The translations under genes were made by a program, and so were the position numbers. The notes beneath the pieces are model-generated. The model was not told the DNA's origin, did no database searches, and saw nothing but the letters and a program-made list of their open reading frames with translations. A DNA stretch of 14,092 nucleotides, from positions 1 through 14,092 of the forward strand of contig CAJCIF010000140.1 of assembly GCA_903970355.1 (NCBI GenBank). The letters run 5' to 3'. Shown piece by piece: positions 1 to 6,282 of the stretch; within the stretch, counting starts at the first letter, position 1, and every line of letters starts with the position of its first letter. Origin of the DNA: Actinomycetota bacterium. Its GTDB lineage: Bacteria > Cyanobacteriota > Vampirovibrionia > Obscuribacterales > Obscuribacteraceae.

Positions 1-405
1 GGCGAGAAGGATTATCAGCAGTTGGTCATTCTCAATAAGTTGGTAACCGATCTCAACATGCCATTATCAATTGAGCCTGTGGCGATTGTGCGTGAGCCGG
101 ACGGATTAGCCAAAAGTTCTCGCAATGTCTATCTGACGCCAGAAGAGAGAAAAGTAGCTCCAAAAGTATTCGAATCCTTACGGACAATCGCACAAACTTT
201 TAAACAGACCGGGGGCGACGTGCAATCTGCTCTGGGCAAAGGAAAAGAGGTTTTGGATGGAGAGTCACGCTTCAAAATCCTCTTTTTGGAAGCCCGCGAC
301 GCCGTTACCTTCGTTCCATATGAAGAAGCAAAAAACGGATTGATTGTGGTGATATCAGTCCAACTTGGAAAAGTCAGACTGATCGACAATATTCGCATCT
401 CCTGA
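1..405 (+). CDS. panC: Pantothenate synthetase, C-terminal part (5' end outside the window)
   Basis: PanC joins pantoate and beta-alanine using ATP, through a pantoyl-adenylate intermediate, in the cytosolic route to coenzyme A. The frame is open from base 1, so the gene is cut by the window edge and the first in-frame ATG is not its start. The visible part opens with GEKDYQQL, the family's conserved GxKDxQQL segment. It continues with IVREPDGLAKSSRN, the pantoate/ATP-binding DGLA.SSRN signature, followed by YLTPEER, and ends in the expected LGKVRLIDNI motif. The end matches the normal PanC C-terminus, so there is no sign of the PanC-cytidylate kinase fusion seen in many cyanobacteria. The TGA stop is followed by a hairpin at 451-470. 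Family assignment is secure; the N-terminal HIGH half cannot be inspected. Confidence 0.95.
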   Translation, partial: GEKDYQQLVILNKLVTDLNMPLSIEPVAIVREPDGLAKSSRNVYLTPEERKVAPKVFESLRTIAQTFKQTGGDVQSALGKGKEVLDGESRFKILFLEARDAVTFVPYEEAKNGLIVVISVQLGKVRLIDNIRIS

Positions 406-450
406 GCTCTAAACAGACGGTCTATTCGTAGTCGGCACTGGATATGGTGC

Positions 451-491
451 AACGGTTATGCGAAACCGTTCTTATATATAGCTTCTTTTTT
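451..491 (+). terminator. Probable terminator after panC
   Basis: AACGGTT (451-457) and AACCGTT (464-470) form a perfect 7-bp stem with a 6-nt loop. A U-rich stretch follows, with six T at 486-491, but it starts about 12 bases after the stem. The stem is modest and the T run displaced, so termination is likely rather than certain. Confidence 0.5.
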
Positions 492-708
492 AAATTCATG
501 AAAAATTGTTGCCGATCGAATCGACGTTCTTGAAAAAGAGTAAAAACTGCGATCCGCAGTTGGAGCAGGCTTTTGAGATATACAGGAATGCAATTTGATG
601 ATCTAATTCAATTGCAGGTTAAACGTTGACGGAAACACTATGTGTTGAATGCGTTCGGTGCTATTCTTTTACGCGCCTGACATGAGAGGCAACGGCATCC
701 GTATATCT

Positions 709-727
709 AAGCCCCCACAGGGCTTTT
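709..727 (+). terminator. Short terminator/attenuator-like hairpin in the leader of the 776 gene
   Basis: AAGCCC (709-714) pairs with GGGCTT (720-725) over a CCACA loop and runs into TTTT (724-727), then a broken T-rich stretch. It lies about 50 bases before the TTG start of the next gene and so could act as an attenuator in that leader. No leader peptide or ligand-binding structure was recognised. Confidence 0.35.
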
Positions 728-775
728 GATTCTATTTTGGACGACTAGGGAGATCATTTTCATAGGAGTTCTCAG

Positions 776-1930
776 TTGCTCTCGACGGTAAATAATCTGG
801 TTCCCGGCTTAGATAAACGGGCACAAGCCAGAACGACTGGATCATTTGACAAGCCAGTATGCATTTTGACTGATGGCGTGCAAGGGCTAGCCTTAGCGAG
901 CCTTTTGTCGAACCGATGCTCGGCGTTGTCCATGGTGAATTTAGTTGCTGCAGCAGAGGCCTCTGATAGCTGTGCTGTCAGTTACCGAGATGAGGCGGCA
1001 AACTATTTTGATTCAATTGCAAAACTGCAAAGCCTGGTAGTACAGGCATCCCCAGACCTGGCTTATTGCGAGTATGTTTTGTATGCAGGCAGTATTCGAT
1101 CGCTTCTTAGAAATATCGATTTCATAAGACGAAATTTGCGCGACGGGCAGAATTTAATATTGATTGATGCACCCTTTGGAGCAGGCTTGCAATTGGTTGA
1201 ATCGCTTAGACGAGGCGGACTCAATTGGAACTTGAATATCGCTGAAGTGGGAAACATATTCTCCACCATATGGGCCGATGCAGACAGCCTGATAATAGAA
1301 AGTATTCGTACCTGCTCGAATATTGCCGGCAACACTCGCAATCAGTTGCGTAAAACCATTCAGATGGGCAATCTTTTGCCGCTTGAACTGATTCCGGCAT
1401 CAAACGTGCTGGAGCGCGGTTTACTGGAGATTGAGCGAGTTCTAAGACCAGTGTTGTTGCTCTTCGGTTTGCTGCGTGCCACGCCAGATGATTATTTGAA
1501 TAATGGTATGGGGCTTGCCGAGTCGGCAATGAACGAAACCACTATGTGCTTGCTCGACAAACTCGAGCGCGAACTGGCTCTTATAGCGAAAGCGTATAAA
1601 ACGGTAGCGCCTGCATTTGGCGCAATTGCCACAGCGGAACAAGATCCAGCCGATGAAAACCTGTTTGCAACTTGGTACAGCGTGCTCCTCAAATCTTTCA
1701 AAGGAATTTCCGATGCGAAAAGATCAATCGTAAGAGATTTAACGGAGCACGTTTGTATAATTACCGAACTGGCACGATTGGCACAACTTTCAACGCCAAC
1801 TCTTGAAAGCGTTGTCGATTTATCAAGTGCAGTAACTGATGTAGATATACGGCGGCATGCAAGAAATCTGCACTCACTCGGTCTGAGCGGATATGAAGTT
1901 GCCGACATTATCGAATTGGTAAACGCCTGA
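776..1930 (+). CDS. Diverged NAD/NADP octopine (opine) dehydrogenase-like protein
   Basis: The 384-aa soluble protein starts at TTG with AGGAG (764-768) 7 bases upstream. It has the two-domain layout of octopine/opine dehydrogenases, which reductively join an amino acid to a 2-oxo acid with NAD(P)H. Residues about 27-165 look like a Rossmann half, with CILTDGVQGLALA in place of the usual GxGxxG turn, so the first glycine is missing. Residues 208-370 follow the helical C-terminal domain: ASNVLERGLLE, then LRPVLLLFG where the family has HP, an LERELALIAKA helix, and STPTLESVVDLSS...D...R..HSLGLSG at the end. The catalytic-type histidine of the HP motif appears to be Arg224. Fold assignment is fairly good; activity is doubtful. 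The gene is probably co-transcribed with the ROK kinase 4 bases downstream. Confidence 0.65.
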   Translation: MLSTVNNLVPGLDKRAQARTTGSFDKPVCILTDGVQGLALASLLSNRCSALSMVNLVAAAEASDSCAVSYRDEAANYFDSIAKLQSLVVQASPDLAYCEYVLYAGSIRSLLRNIDFIRRNLRDGQNLILIDAPFGAGLQLVESLRRGGLNWNLNIAEVGNIFSTIWADADSLIIESIRTCSNIAGNTRNQLRKTIQMGNLLPLELIPASNVLERGLLEIERVLRPVLLLFGLLRATPDDYLNNGMGLAESAMNETTMCLLDKLERELALIAKAYKTVAPAFGAIATAEQDPADENLFATWYSVLLKSFKGISDAKRSIVRDLTEHVCIITELARLAQLSTPTLESVVDLSSAVTDVDIRRHARNLHSLGLSGYEVADIIELVNA

Positions 1931-1934
1931 CACA

Positions 1935-2852
1935 ATGTATGTTGGTATCGATATTGGTGGCACAAAGATAGCCGGTGCTCTGGTCAGCGCGTCTGGTCAG
2001 GTGCAGCATCGGCAAGAAGTGGCGACGCCTGTTAAAAAGGGTGGACCAGCTATTTTGCAAAGCGCAGTAGATCTTGCCAGATTACTGAAAGATAAATGTG
2101 GAGAACCACTGGAAGGAATAGGGATTGGCTCCGGTGGACAAATTGATGCTCTTCACGGCTATGTCTATTCAGCGACCGATGTTTTGCCGGGCTATAAGGG
2201 ATTGCAAATCAAGCGAACTTTTGAAAGCGCTCTGGGTGTGCGGACGGCAGTGGATAACGATGTGAATGTTTTAGCTTTAGGAGAATTGCGATTTGGTGCG
2301 GCACGCCGTTATTTACATGGTTGCGTCGTGTTTCTTGCTCTGGGAACTGGGGTGGGCGGAGCCTTATTGATAGGCGGAAAATTGCATCATGGCGCGCATT
2401 GGAGTGGGGGAGAATTCGGTCATATTCTCCTTTCTCTCGATCCGCATGCACGCAAAGATTTAGGTGGAGCGCGTGGCACTCTTGAAGCTTATTGCTCCGG
2501 TTCCGGATTGGTCGACACTTATATGGAACTAACCGGAGATACCGGCAATGGCATTAATGGAGCAGAGGTAGCAAGAAGAGCGGCGCATGGTAAGGACAAA
2601 GCGGCAGTCAAGGCGATCAGAAAAACAGGAGAGTACCTCGGATACGGCCTTGTCACTCTCGCCAACGCATTGGATCCACACCTCATTGTTGTGGGTGGAG
2701 GATTGTCCGAAATGAAAGAGCAATTGCTTGAACCAGCCAGAAAAATATTGCAAAAATCCGCACTGCCTGGTCCTTCGCAGTGCCTGGTTGTACCGGCCGA
2801 GCTGGGTAGCGAAGCGGCGATAATTGGTGCGGCCGCATTGGTGATGCCTTAA
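1935..2852 (+). CDS. ROK-family sugar kinase (glucokinase-like) lacking the zinc cysteines
   Basis: ROK proteins are cytosolic ATP-dependent hexose kinases or sugar-responsive repressors. This 305-aa protein has no N-terminal helix-turn-helix, so it is a kinase-type member. Visible motifs are the phosphate-binding DIGGTK at 6-11, the sugar-binding and catalytic VDNDVN at 106-111 (Asp109 the probable base), GTGVGG at 137-142, GGEFGH at 158-163 and the C-terminal VVGGG adenosine motif at 253-257. The ROK zinc motif CxCGxxGCxE aligns with DLGGARGTLE (175-184), so all three cysteines are replaced while His163 and Glu184 stay. The ATG lies 4 bases after the upstream stop with no clear SD, suggesting translational coupling. 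Substrate cannot be told from sequence; glucose or N-acetylated hexoses are possible. Confidence 0.88.
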   Translation: MYVGIDIGGTKIAGALVSASGQVQHRQEVATPVKKGGPAILQSAVDLARLLKDKCGEPLEGIGIGSGGQIDALHGYVYSATDVLPGYKGLQIKRTFESALGVRTAVDNDVNVLALGELRFGAARRYLHGCVVFLALGTGVGGALLIGGKLHHGAHWSGGEFGHILLSLDPHARKDLGGARGTLEAYCSGSGLVDTYMELTGDTGNGINGAEVARRAAHGKDKAAVKAIRKTGEYLGYGLVTLANALDPHLIVVGGGLSEMKEQLLEPARKILQKSALPGPSQCLVVPAELGSEAAIIGAAALVMP

Positions 2853-2884
2853 AAAAGGCAGGTATAGTTTGTAAAAAAAACTAT
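2845..2884 (+). terminator. Two consecutive hairpins at the end of the ROK gene
   Basis: TGCCTT (2845-2850) pairs with AAGGCA (2855-2860) across four A, overlapping the stop codon. It is followed by ATAGTTT (2864-2870) pairing with AAACTAT (2878-2884). There is no clean U-run, so this is a likely transcript-end structure rather than a textbook terminator. Confidence 0.4.
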
Positions 2885-3139
2885 CGAACAAACATTTACA
2901 GTGATTTCAAAGTGGCTCTTTGTTAGAAGAGATCATCTTTCGAAATTTCTATTAGGCCGTACACAACTCACTATTTATCTGAATCAAACCAAGTTTTCTT
3001 CGTGGCAGTTTCTGTCTCGTGGAAAACTAGTGCGATTTCAGGTGAGTGGATAGATGTAGTTTCGGCATGTTGGAAAACTCGGAGATCGGCCATCGGAACA
3101 GGCTGCAATTCTTGTTCAGTAAACGGAGGGACACAGGTA

Positions 3140-3511
3140 ATGTCTAAGGCATTAGCTCTAGCAGATTCCATTCACCGGGTTAGAGAGAAAGGCAAGCGGA
3201 TCAAGCGTTTTTGCAAGATCGTCAACAATGAAAGGGTCAGGGCGAAGGCAGCAATATCAGTCGTGACCGGTCTTTGCGATCGCTATTACGATAGGGTATT
3301 CGAGAATCTCGTCCCAGATTGGCAAAGCAGAATAGGTCCGGTCTATCACCAGTGCAAGGCGCTTCTGGAATTGGCTCGACGTCTACATCGTTTTGGTCGA
3401 TTTGCAGAAGCTCGCTGGAAGGCCGAAGAAGCGCAACGAAAGCTCAAAGACATCTTCGCAACCTTGCCCAGGGACTTTCAATTCGTCTGGAGCGAGGTGA
3501 TGTACATCTGA
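3140..3511 (+). CDS. Small basic helical protein of unknown function
   Basis: I do not recognise a family. The 123-aa product is rich in Lys/Arg and Ala and looks mainly helical, with a basic segment near the N-terminus (REKGKRIKRF) and another at about 80-105 (ARRLHRFGRFAEARWKAEEAQRKL). It has no signal peptide or membrane segment. The frame is open back to a GTG at 3002, but no SD precedes that GTG. The ATG at 3140 has GGAGGG (3125-3130) 9 bases upstream, so I place the start there. The basic helices could contact nucleic acid or membrane, which is a guess from composition only. A long hairpin follows 10 bases after the stop. The frame contains one GCGATCGC octamer (3276-3283). Confidence 0.55.
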   Translation: MSKALALADSIHRVREKGKRIKRFCKIVNNERVRAKAAISVVTGLCDRYYDRVFENLVPDWQSRIGPVYHQCKALLELARRLHRFGRFAEARWKAEEAQRKLKDIFATLPRDFQFVWSEVMYI

Positions 3512-3520
3512 CAGGAAATA

Positions 3521-3557
3521 CCAGAGAAGGAGTGAGCAAAAGCGCTCCTTCTCTTGG
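3521..3557 (+). terminator. Strong hairpin after the small basic gene
   Basis: AGAGAAGGAG (3523-3532) and CTCCTTCTCT (3545-3554) form a perfect 10-bp stem with a 12-nt loop. A CC/GG extension forms beyond one bulged T. There is no U-run after it, so transcript stabilisation or factor-assisted termination is as likely as intrinsic termination. Confidence 0.45.
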
Positions 3558-3631
3558 TCCCGCTCTCTCCTTGAGATAACTTACTCGGACTGATTTCAAC
3601 AGAATTTTTCGGTAGCTAAAAATGCTAGATA

Positions 3632-3740
3632 ATATAGTATAAATCCAAAGCTGAAATTCGTGGCGCCACCACTGGTGAAGCTAATTCGCGATCAGCAAAA
3701 AACCAGCAAGTTAGGCTGAACTAATCCGATCGGCAGATCT
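3632..3740 (+). repeat. Diverged intergenic repeat, copy 1 (carries an extra ~50 bases)
   Basis: Copy 1 contains ATATAGTATAA (3632-3642) and, after about 50 extra bases, TCAGCAAAAAACCA (3692-3705) followed by GCTGAACTAATCCGATCGGCAGA (3715-3737). All three blocks recur in the same order at 4849-4908. TCAGC and GCTGA can pair to form a 5-bp stem in both copies. Confidence 0.5.
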
Positions 3741-4029
3741 CTGTACCCGCGAAGCCAAATTGGTATGGCTCAAGGAAAGATTTTAAAAGGCCTCCTCTAA
3801 CCGCGATATTGCTTTGTTTGAAGGAATTGAAACTCAAACGTCAAAACTCTTAGCAATCCGGGTTCTTGGTTGTTAAGCTGCCTGTACATCCACTTTTCTC
3901 CACAAAAATTAGGTCAGTAAAACAAACAAACAAGCCTGCCTGCAAGAAATTCGAACAGCAACTGCCAATAGGCAGGCAAAGACCTGTGCAAAGTCGATGA
4001 ATCTAAAATATTGAAAGGAGAGCAAGACC

Positions 4030-4779
4030 ATGTCGCTGAGCTACATGCTCAACACTTGCCCGTTTCCAGGGCGCTTGTATATGCCTGACTCCGACCCGTG
4101 GACAAGCGTGCTTTGTCTTCACGGCAGCGAAGGAGGCGGTTCAAAAGGTCATGATGTAACTGCGCGCTTTCTTGCTGAAAATGGCTGTGCGGCTTTCGCT
4201 CTCGATTGGTGCAGCTCGTCGCTTTACCCATCGCCCGCAGCACCTTTGGGTGTGGTCGATATCGATATCGAGAAGCCGCTTGCAGCATTGAATTGGATCA
4301 AGAGTCATCCGCGTCTTAAGGGATTAAAGACAGGCATTTATGGCTACTCTAGGGGGGCTGAACTAGCTTGTCTCATTGCTACTTTTACGGCGTCGAACAA
4401 AGATCTAGGCCCAGATGCCATCGCTACTTTTGCCGCAACAGATGTAGTTGAAGGTGGCTGCACGTGGGTCTGGGATGAAAAGGCGGAAAAACCGTTTGCC
4501 GCTGACGCTCATCTTAGTGCGTGGCGATGGAATGGTTCTCCAATAAAAACAGGGCAACCCATTGCCATTGAGTTGTTTAAAGGGCCGGTTTTGCTTTTGC
4601 ATGGCAAGAATGATGAGCTCTGGTCTTTCAAACGTTCAATGGCACTTGCGCAAAGGTTAAGGCAAAACGAAAGGAAGGTGGAAACAAGATATTTTGAAGG
4701 ACAAGGACATATCCTCACCGCTGCCGCAAGAGAGAGAGACGAAATCATTCTCGACTTTCTAAAGCGGAAGTTGGCATGA
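4030..4779 (+). CDS. Alpha/beta hydrolase with BAAT/acyl-CoA-thioesterase C-terminal-type domain
   Basis: The 249-aa cytosolic serine hydrolase starts at ATG with AAAGGAG (4014-4020) 9 bases upstream. The fold is complete: CLHGSEGG oxyanion-hole region at 29-37, nucleophile elbow GYSRGAE with Ser107, HGKNDELW with acid Asp195, and GQGH with His227. The stretch WIKSHPRLKGLKTGIYGYSRGAELA matches the C-terminal domain of bile-acid-CoA:amino-acid acyltransferases and acyl-CoA thioesterases. Bacterial relatives are also called dienelactone-hydrolase-like. There is no signal peptide. Substrate is unknown; an acyl-thioester or ester is the reasonable expectation. The gene stands alone, with a long leader carrying an inverted repeat and its own terminator at 4791-4818. 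Confidence 0.85.
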   Translation: MSLSYMLNTCPFPGRLYMPDSDPWTSVLCLHGSEGGGSKGHDVTARFLAENGCAAFALDWCSSSLYPSPAAPLGVVDIDIEKPLAALNWIKSHPRLKGLKTGIYGYSRGAELACLIATFTASNKDLGPDAIATFAATDVVEGGCTWVWDEKAEKPFAADAHLSAWRWNGSPIKTGQPIAIELFKGPVLLLHGKNDELWSFKRSMALAQRLRQNERKVETRYFEGQGHILTAAARERDEIILDFLKRKLA

Positions 4780-4790
4780 ATAGACACGGA

Positions 4791-4827
4791 CCGGGTAATC
4801 CATTAAAGGGTTATCCGGCCTCTTCTT
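4791..4827 (+). terminator. Terminator of the hydrolase gene
   Basis: An 11-bp stem joins 4791-4801 and 4808-4818 over a 6-nt ATTAAA loop and is followed by the U-rich CCTCTTCTT. Two of the pairs are G-U in plus-strand RNA and would be A-C mismatches in minus-strand RNA, so the structure works for the plus strand. Confidence 0.7.
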
Positions 4828-4830
4828 AAA

Positions 4831-4860
4831 TGGACGACACACTCATACATATAGTATAAT
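4831..4860 (+). promoter_or_regulatory. Possible promoter inside the convergent intergenic region
   Basis: TGGACG (4831-4836, 4 of 6 matches to TTGACA) and a perfect TATAAT (4855-4860) are 18 bases apart, just before repeat copy 2. Transcription from here would reach the 4922-4952 hairpin after about 90 bases without meeting a gene. Confidence 0.35.
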
Positions 4861-4908
4861 TCAGCAAAAAACCATAAAAATAGCTGAACTAATTCGATAG
4901 ACAGACCA
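4849..4908 (+). repeat. Diverged intergenic repeat, copy 2
   Basis: Contains ATATAGTATAAT, then TCAGCAAAAAACCA (4861-4874) and GCTGAACTAATTCGATAGACAGA (4883-4905), matching copy 1 at 3632-3740 with a few substitutions and without that copy's extra bases. TTCAGC (4860-4865) and GCTGAA (4883-4888) can form a stem. Confidence 0.5.
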
Positions 4909-4921
4909 TTTTTTAGAAAGT

Positions 4922-4952
4922 GAAAGGGGTCGCCGGCGGAGCGACCCCTTTC
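4922..4952. terminator. Bidirectional terminator-type hairpin between convergent genes
   Basis: A perfect 12-bp GC-rich stem (4922-4933 with 4941-4952) has a 7-nt loop CGGCGGA. It sits 2 bases beyond the stop of the minus-strand PDZ-thioredoxin gene. The plus-strand side ends in CCCCTTTCTGTT. Perfect pairing lets it act for either strand. Confidence 0.75.
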
Positions 4953-4954
4953 TG

Positions 4955-6205
4955 TTAACACAGCGATTGGAAAGGCGCCATGTCCGTGCGCTTTGCCCAG
5001 TACCCAGTAATGAACCCGATGACGAAAGTGGCCAATCCGCACAAACTAAAGAGATATAGCCACCAGGCAGGGGCGAATGATACCACGCACAGTATCATCA
5101 GACCAATTTTCAACTTGTTGTTGTCGGCCCACTCAAAAGGTCTTTCCTTATCGTGAACACGGTTGTGGATGATTTTCTTATTGACGAACATTCCGGCTGC
5201 AACCCCCAGAGTTAAGCCAAATACAAGTCCAACTAGTGAGAAGAAAAGGCGTATGCTATCTAATTGCCGTTGTATTTGTTCCTGTCTGTGCCAATCGACG
5301 AGCATGCGATCGAGAAGGGCAGTGAGGAATACTTCCGGCTGTCTTCCCAGCACCGCAAGATGTTCTTCGTGTCCTGGTTCATAGAAGACGTACGTAGGAA
5401 ATAACTTCTCATCTGACTCGTCAAATTCGACGAGACCCGGCGAATCGTCAGCATCGATACGGACGAACTTGACTCGTCCTTCGAAATGACGCTGCACCCT
5501 GGTGAGGGTAGGTTCGTCTTCGATGCAAAAGTGACACCAATCGGCCTTCCAGGCAATGAATACTGGTATCTTGGATTTTGCCACCTCCTTCTTGAAATTG
5601 GCTCTGTTGACGTCCATGAGCGTGCTTGGATGTAACTCGGCGAGAGGCACGCTTAAAGAGAGAGGCGTGAGCCCCTCGTCCGTTTGGCGGCCGATCGAAA
5701 AGCGAACGGTAGTTCCGGGTTTACCGGTTGTGGCGGCACGAATTTGCGGAAGCCTTGAAGCTGCTGTTTGCAGATCGTCTATTGCGTATACGATATCCCC
5801 TTTGTGCAGACCTGCTTGTTCGGCTGGACTGCCAGGGCTGATATCATGCACCACGATTGGCATTTCCTTGGAAACCCGCGGTGTGACCATTTCGAGATAT
5901 GCCTCTTCGTACTCGTCATTTGTAAACGGGTCGAGCAACTTGCCAATTAGATACTCTTGCAAGAGCATCGATTCTGTGTCTGGCGAAACGCGCCCAGATG
6001 TGAATTTGAGTATGTCATTCCAGGCTGGTGTGTTGTACTGCTCCAACACCGCCCCGGTTCGACCGCGCAATACAGAAAGGGAGTCCGTTCCCGAGAGATT
6101 GATCCTGACTCGAGTGCCGTTAATGAAAGTCACCTGAGCATCGGCAGGAATGATAGGCGCTACACACAAAAGCGCCGTTATTAGTAACACGTTCGTTGTC
6201 TTCAT
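4955..6205 (-). CDS. Exported PDZ-thioredoxin protein with C-terminal membrane helices
   Basis: The 416-aa protein begins with a signal peptide (about 1-23, ending ADA before Q24). A PDZ domain spans roughly 112-190, with the typical GSPAEQAGLHKGDIV at 125-139. A thioredoxin-fold domain spans roughly 205-305, with redox centre WCHFC (Cys224/Cys227) and the cis-proline context FPTYVF (Pro270). Hydrophobic segments follow at about 319-341, 366-386 and 386-403. The redox domain should sit outside the cytoplasmic membrane, where such proteins reduce or isomerise disulfides or bind a partner. Pairing with PDZ suggests recruitment to a C-terminal peptide of a client; that is inference. AAAGG lies about 12 bases before the ATG. 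It follows the 6283-7056 gene by 77 bases on the same strand. I know no named family with this order. Confidence 0.8.
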   Translation of the reverse strand: MKTTNVLLITALLCVAPIIPADAQVTFINGTRVRINLSGTDSLSVLRGRTGAVLEQYNTPAWNDILKFTSGRVSPDTESMLLQEYLIGKLLDPFTNDEYEEAYLEMVTPRVSKEMPIVVHDISPGSPAEQAGLHKGDIVYAIDDLQTAASRLPQIRAATTGKPGTTVRFSIGRQTDEGLTPLSLSVPLAELHPSTLMDVNRANFKKEVAKSKIPVFIAWKADWCHFCIEDEPTLTRVQRHFEGRVKFVRIDADDSPGLVEFDESDEKLFPTYVFYEPGHEEHLAVLGRQPEVFLTALLDRMLVDWHRQEQIQRQLDSIRLFFSLVGLVFGLTLGVAAGMFVNKKIIHNRVHDKERPFEWADNNKLKIGLMILCVVSFAPAWWLYLFSLCGLATFVIGFITGYWAKRTDMAPFQSLC

Positions 6206-6238
6206 GTTGCATTGTTTCCTTTCAAATTGTTGTTAATT

Positions 6239-6274
6239 GCGCCACCAGATATGGAGCTACTGGTCTGGTGGCGC
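6239..6274. repeat. Inverted repeat between the two minus-strand genes
   Basis: GCGCCACCAGA (6239-6249) and TCTGGTGGCGC (6264-6274) form a perfect 11-bp stem with a 14-nt loop. It lies in the 77-base gap between 6283-7056 and 4955-6205. There is no U-run on either strand, so it may be a processing or mRNA-stability hairpin or a partial terminator. Confidence 0.6.
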
Positions 6275-6282
6275 AGGAGGAT

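Larger units (their letters stand above)
406..775. other. 370-base gap with several dyads between panC and the opine-dehydrogenase-like gene
   Basis: No convincing gene is visible here. The stretch holds a series of inverted repeats: a 7-bp stem at 451-470, a 7-bp stem with 3-nt loop at 545-561 (AACTGCG-ATC-CGCAGTT), a 7-bp stem with 14-nt loop at 589-616, a small dyad at 634-646 (AACAC-TAT-GTGTT) and a terminator-like stem at 709-725. TTGACG at 626-631 resembles a -35 box, but I find no matching -10 at normal spacing. The last 60 bases are the leader of the next gene. A structured leader or small RNA is possible but unproven. Confidence 0.5.
3512..4029. other. 518-base gap with a strong hairpin, a repeat copy and a leader dyad
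   Basis: No gene is supported here. From left to right it holds a strong hairpin (3521-3557), a -10-like ATATAGTATAA (3632-3642), the palindromic TGGCGCCA (3661-3668) with CACCACTGGTG just after it, and copy 1 of a diverged repeat (3692-3740) that recurs at 4849-4908. An 8-bp inverted repeat GCCTGCCT...AGGCAGGC (3934-3941/3970-3977) lies about 50 bases before the hydrolase start and could form a leader hairpin. The rest shows nothing recognisable. Confidence 0.5.

Noticed and set aside
129..452. Minus-strand frame of 107 codons over panC
   Set aside because: It lies antisense to a clearly identified gene, has no SD and shows no family motif.
406..775. tRNA or riboswitch in the gap after panC
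   Set aside because: No tRNA arms (no T-loop GTTCGA in a cloverleaf context) and no known riboswitch core could be recognised; only simple hairpins are present.
3002..3139. N-terminal extension of the small basic gene from a GTG
   Set aside because: No SD before the GTG, while GGAGGG precedes the ATG at 3140; the extension also reads unlike protein.
3276..3283. GCGATCGC octamer (HIP1 of cyanobacteria)
   Set aside because: I noticed only this one copy; the octamer is expected far more often in HIP1-rich genomes, so it is not evidence of cyanobacterial origin.
3934..3977. CRISPR-like or IS terminal repeat from GCCTGCCT...AGGCAGGC
   Set aside because: A single 8-bp inverted pair with no repeated spacers, no transposase and no target duplication; better seen as a leader dyad.
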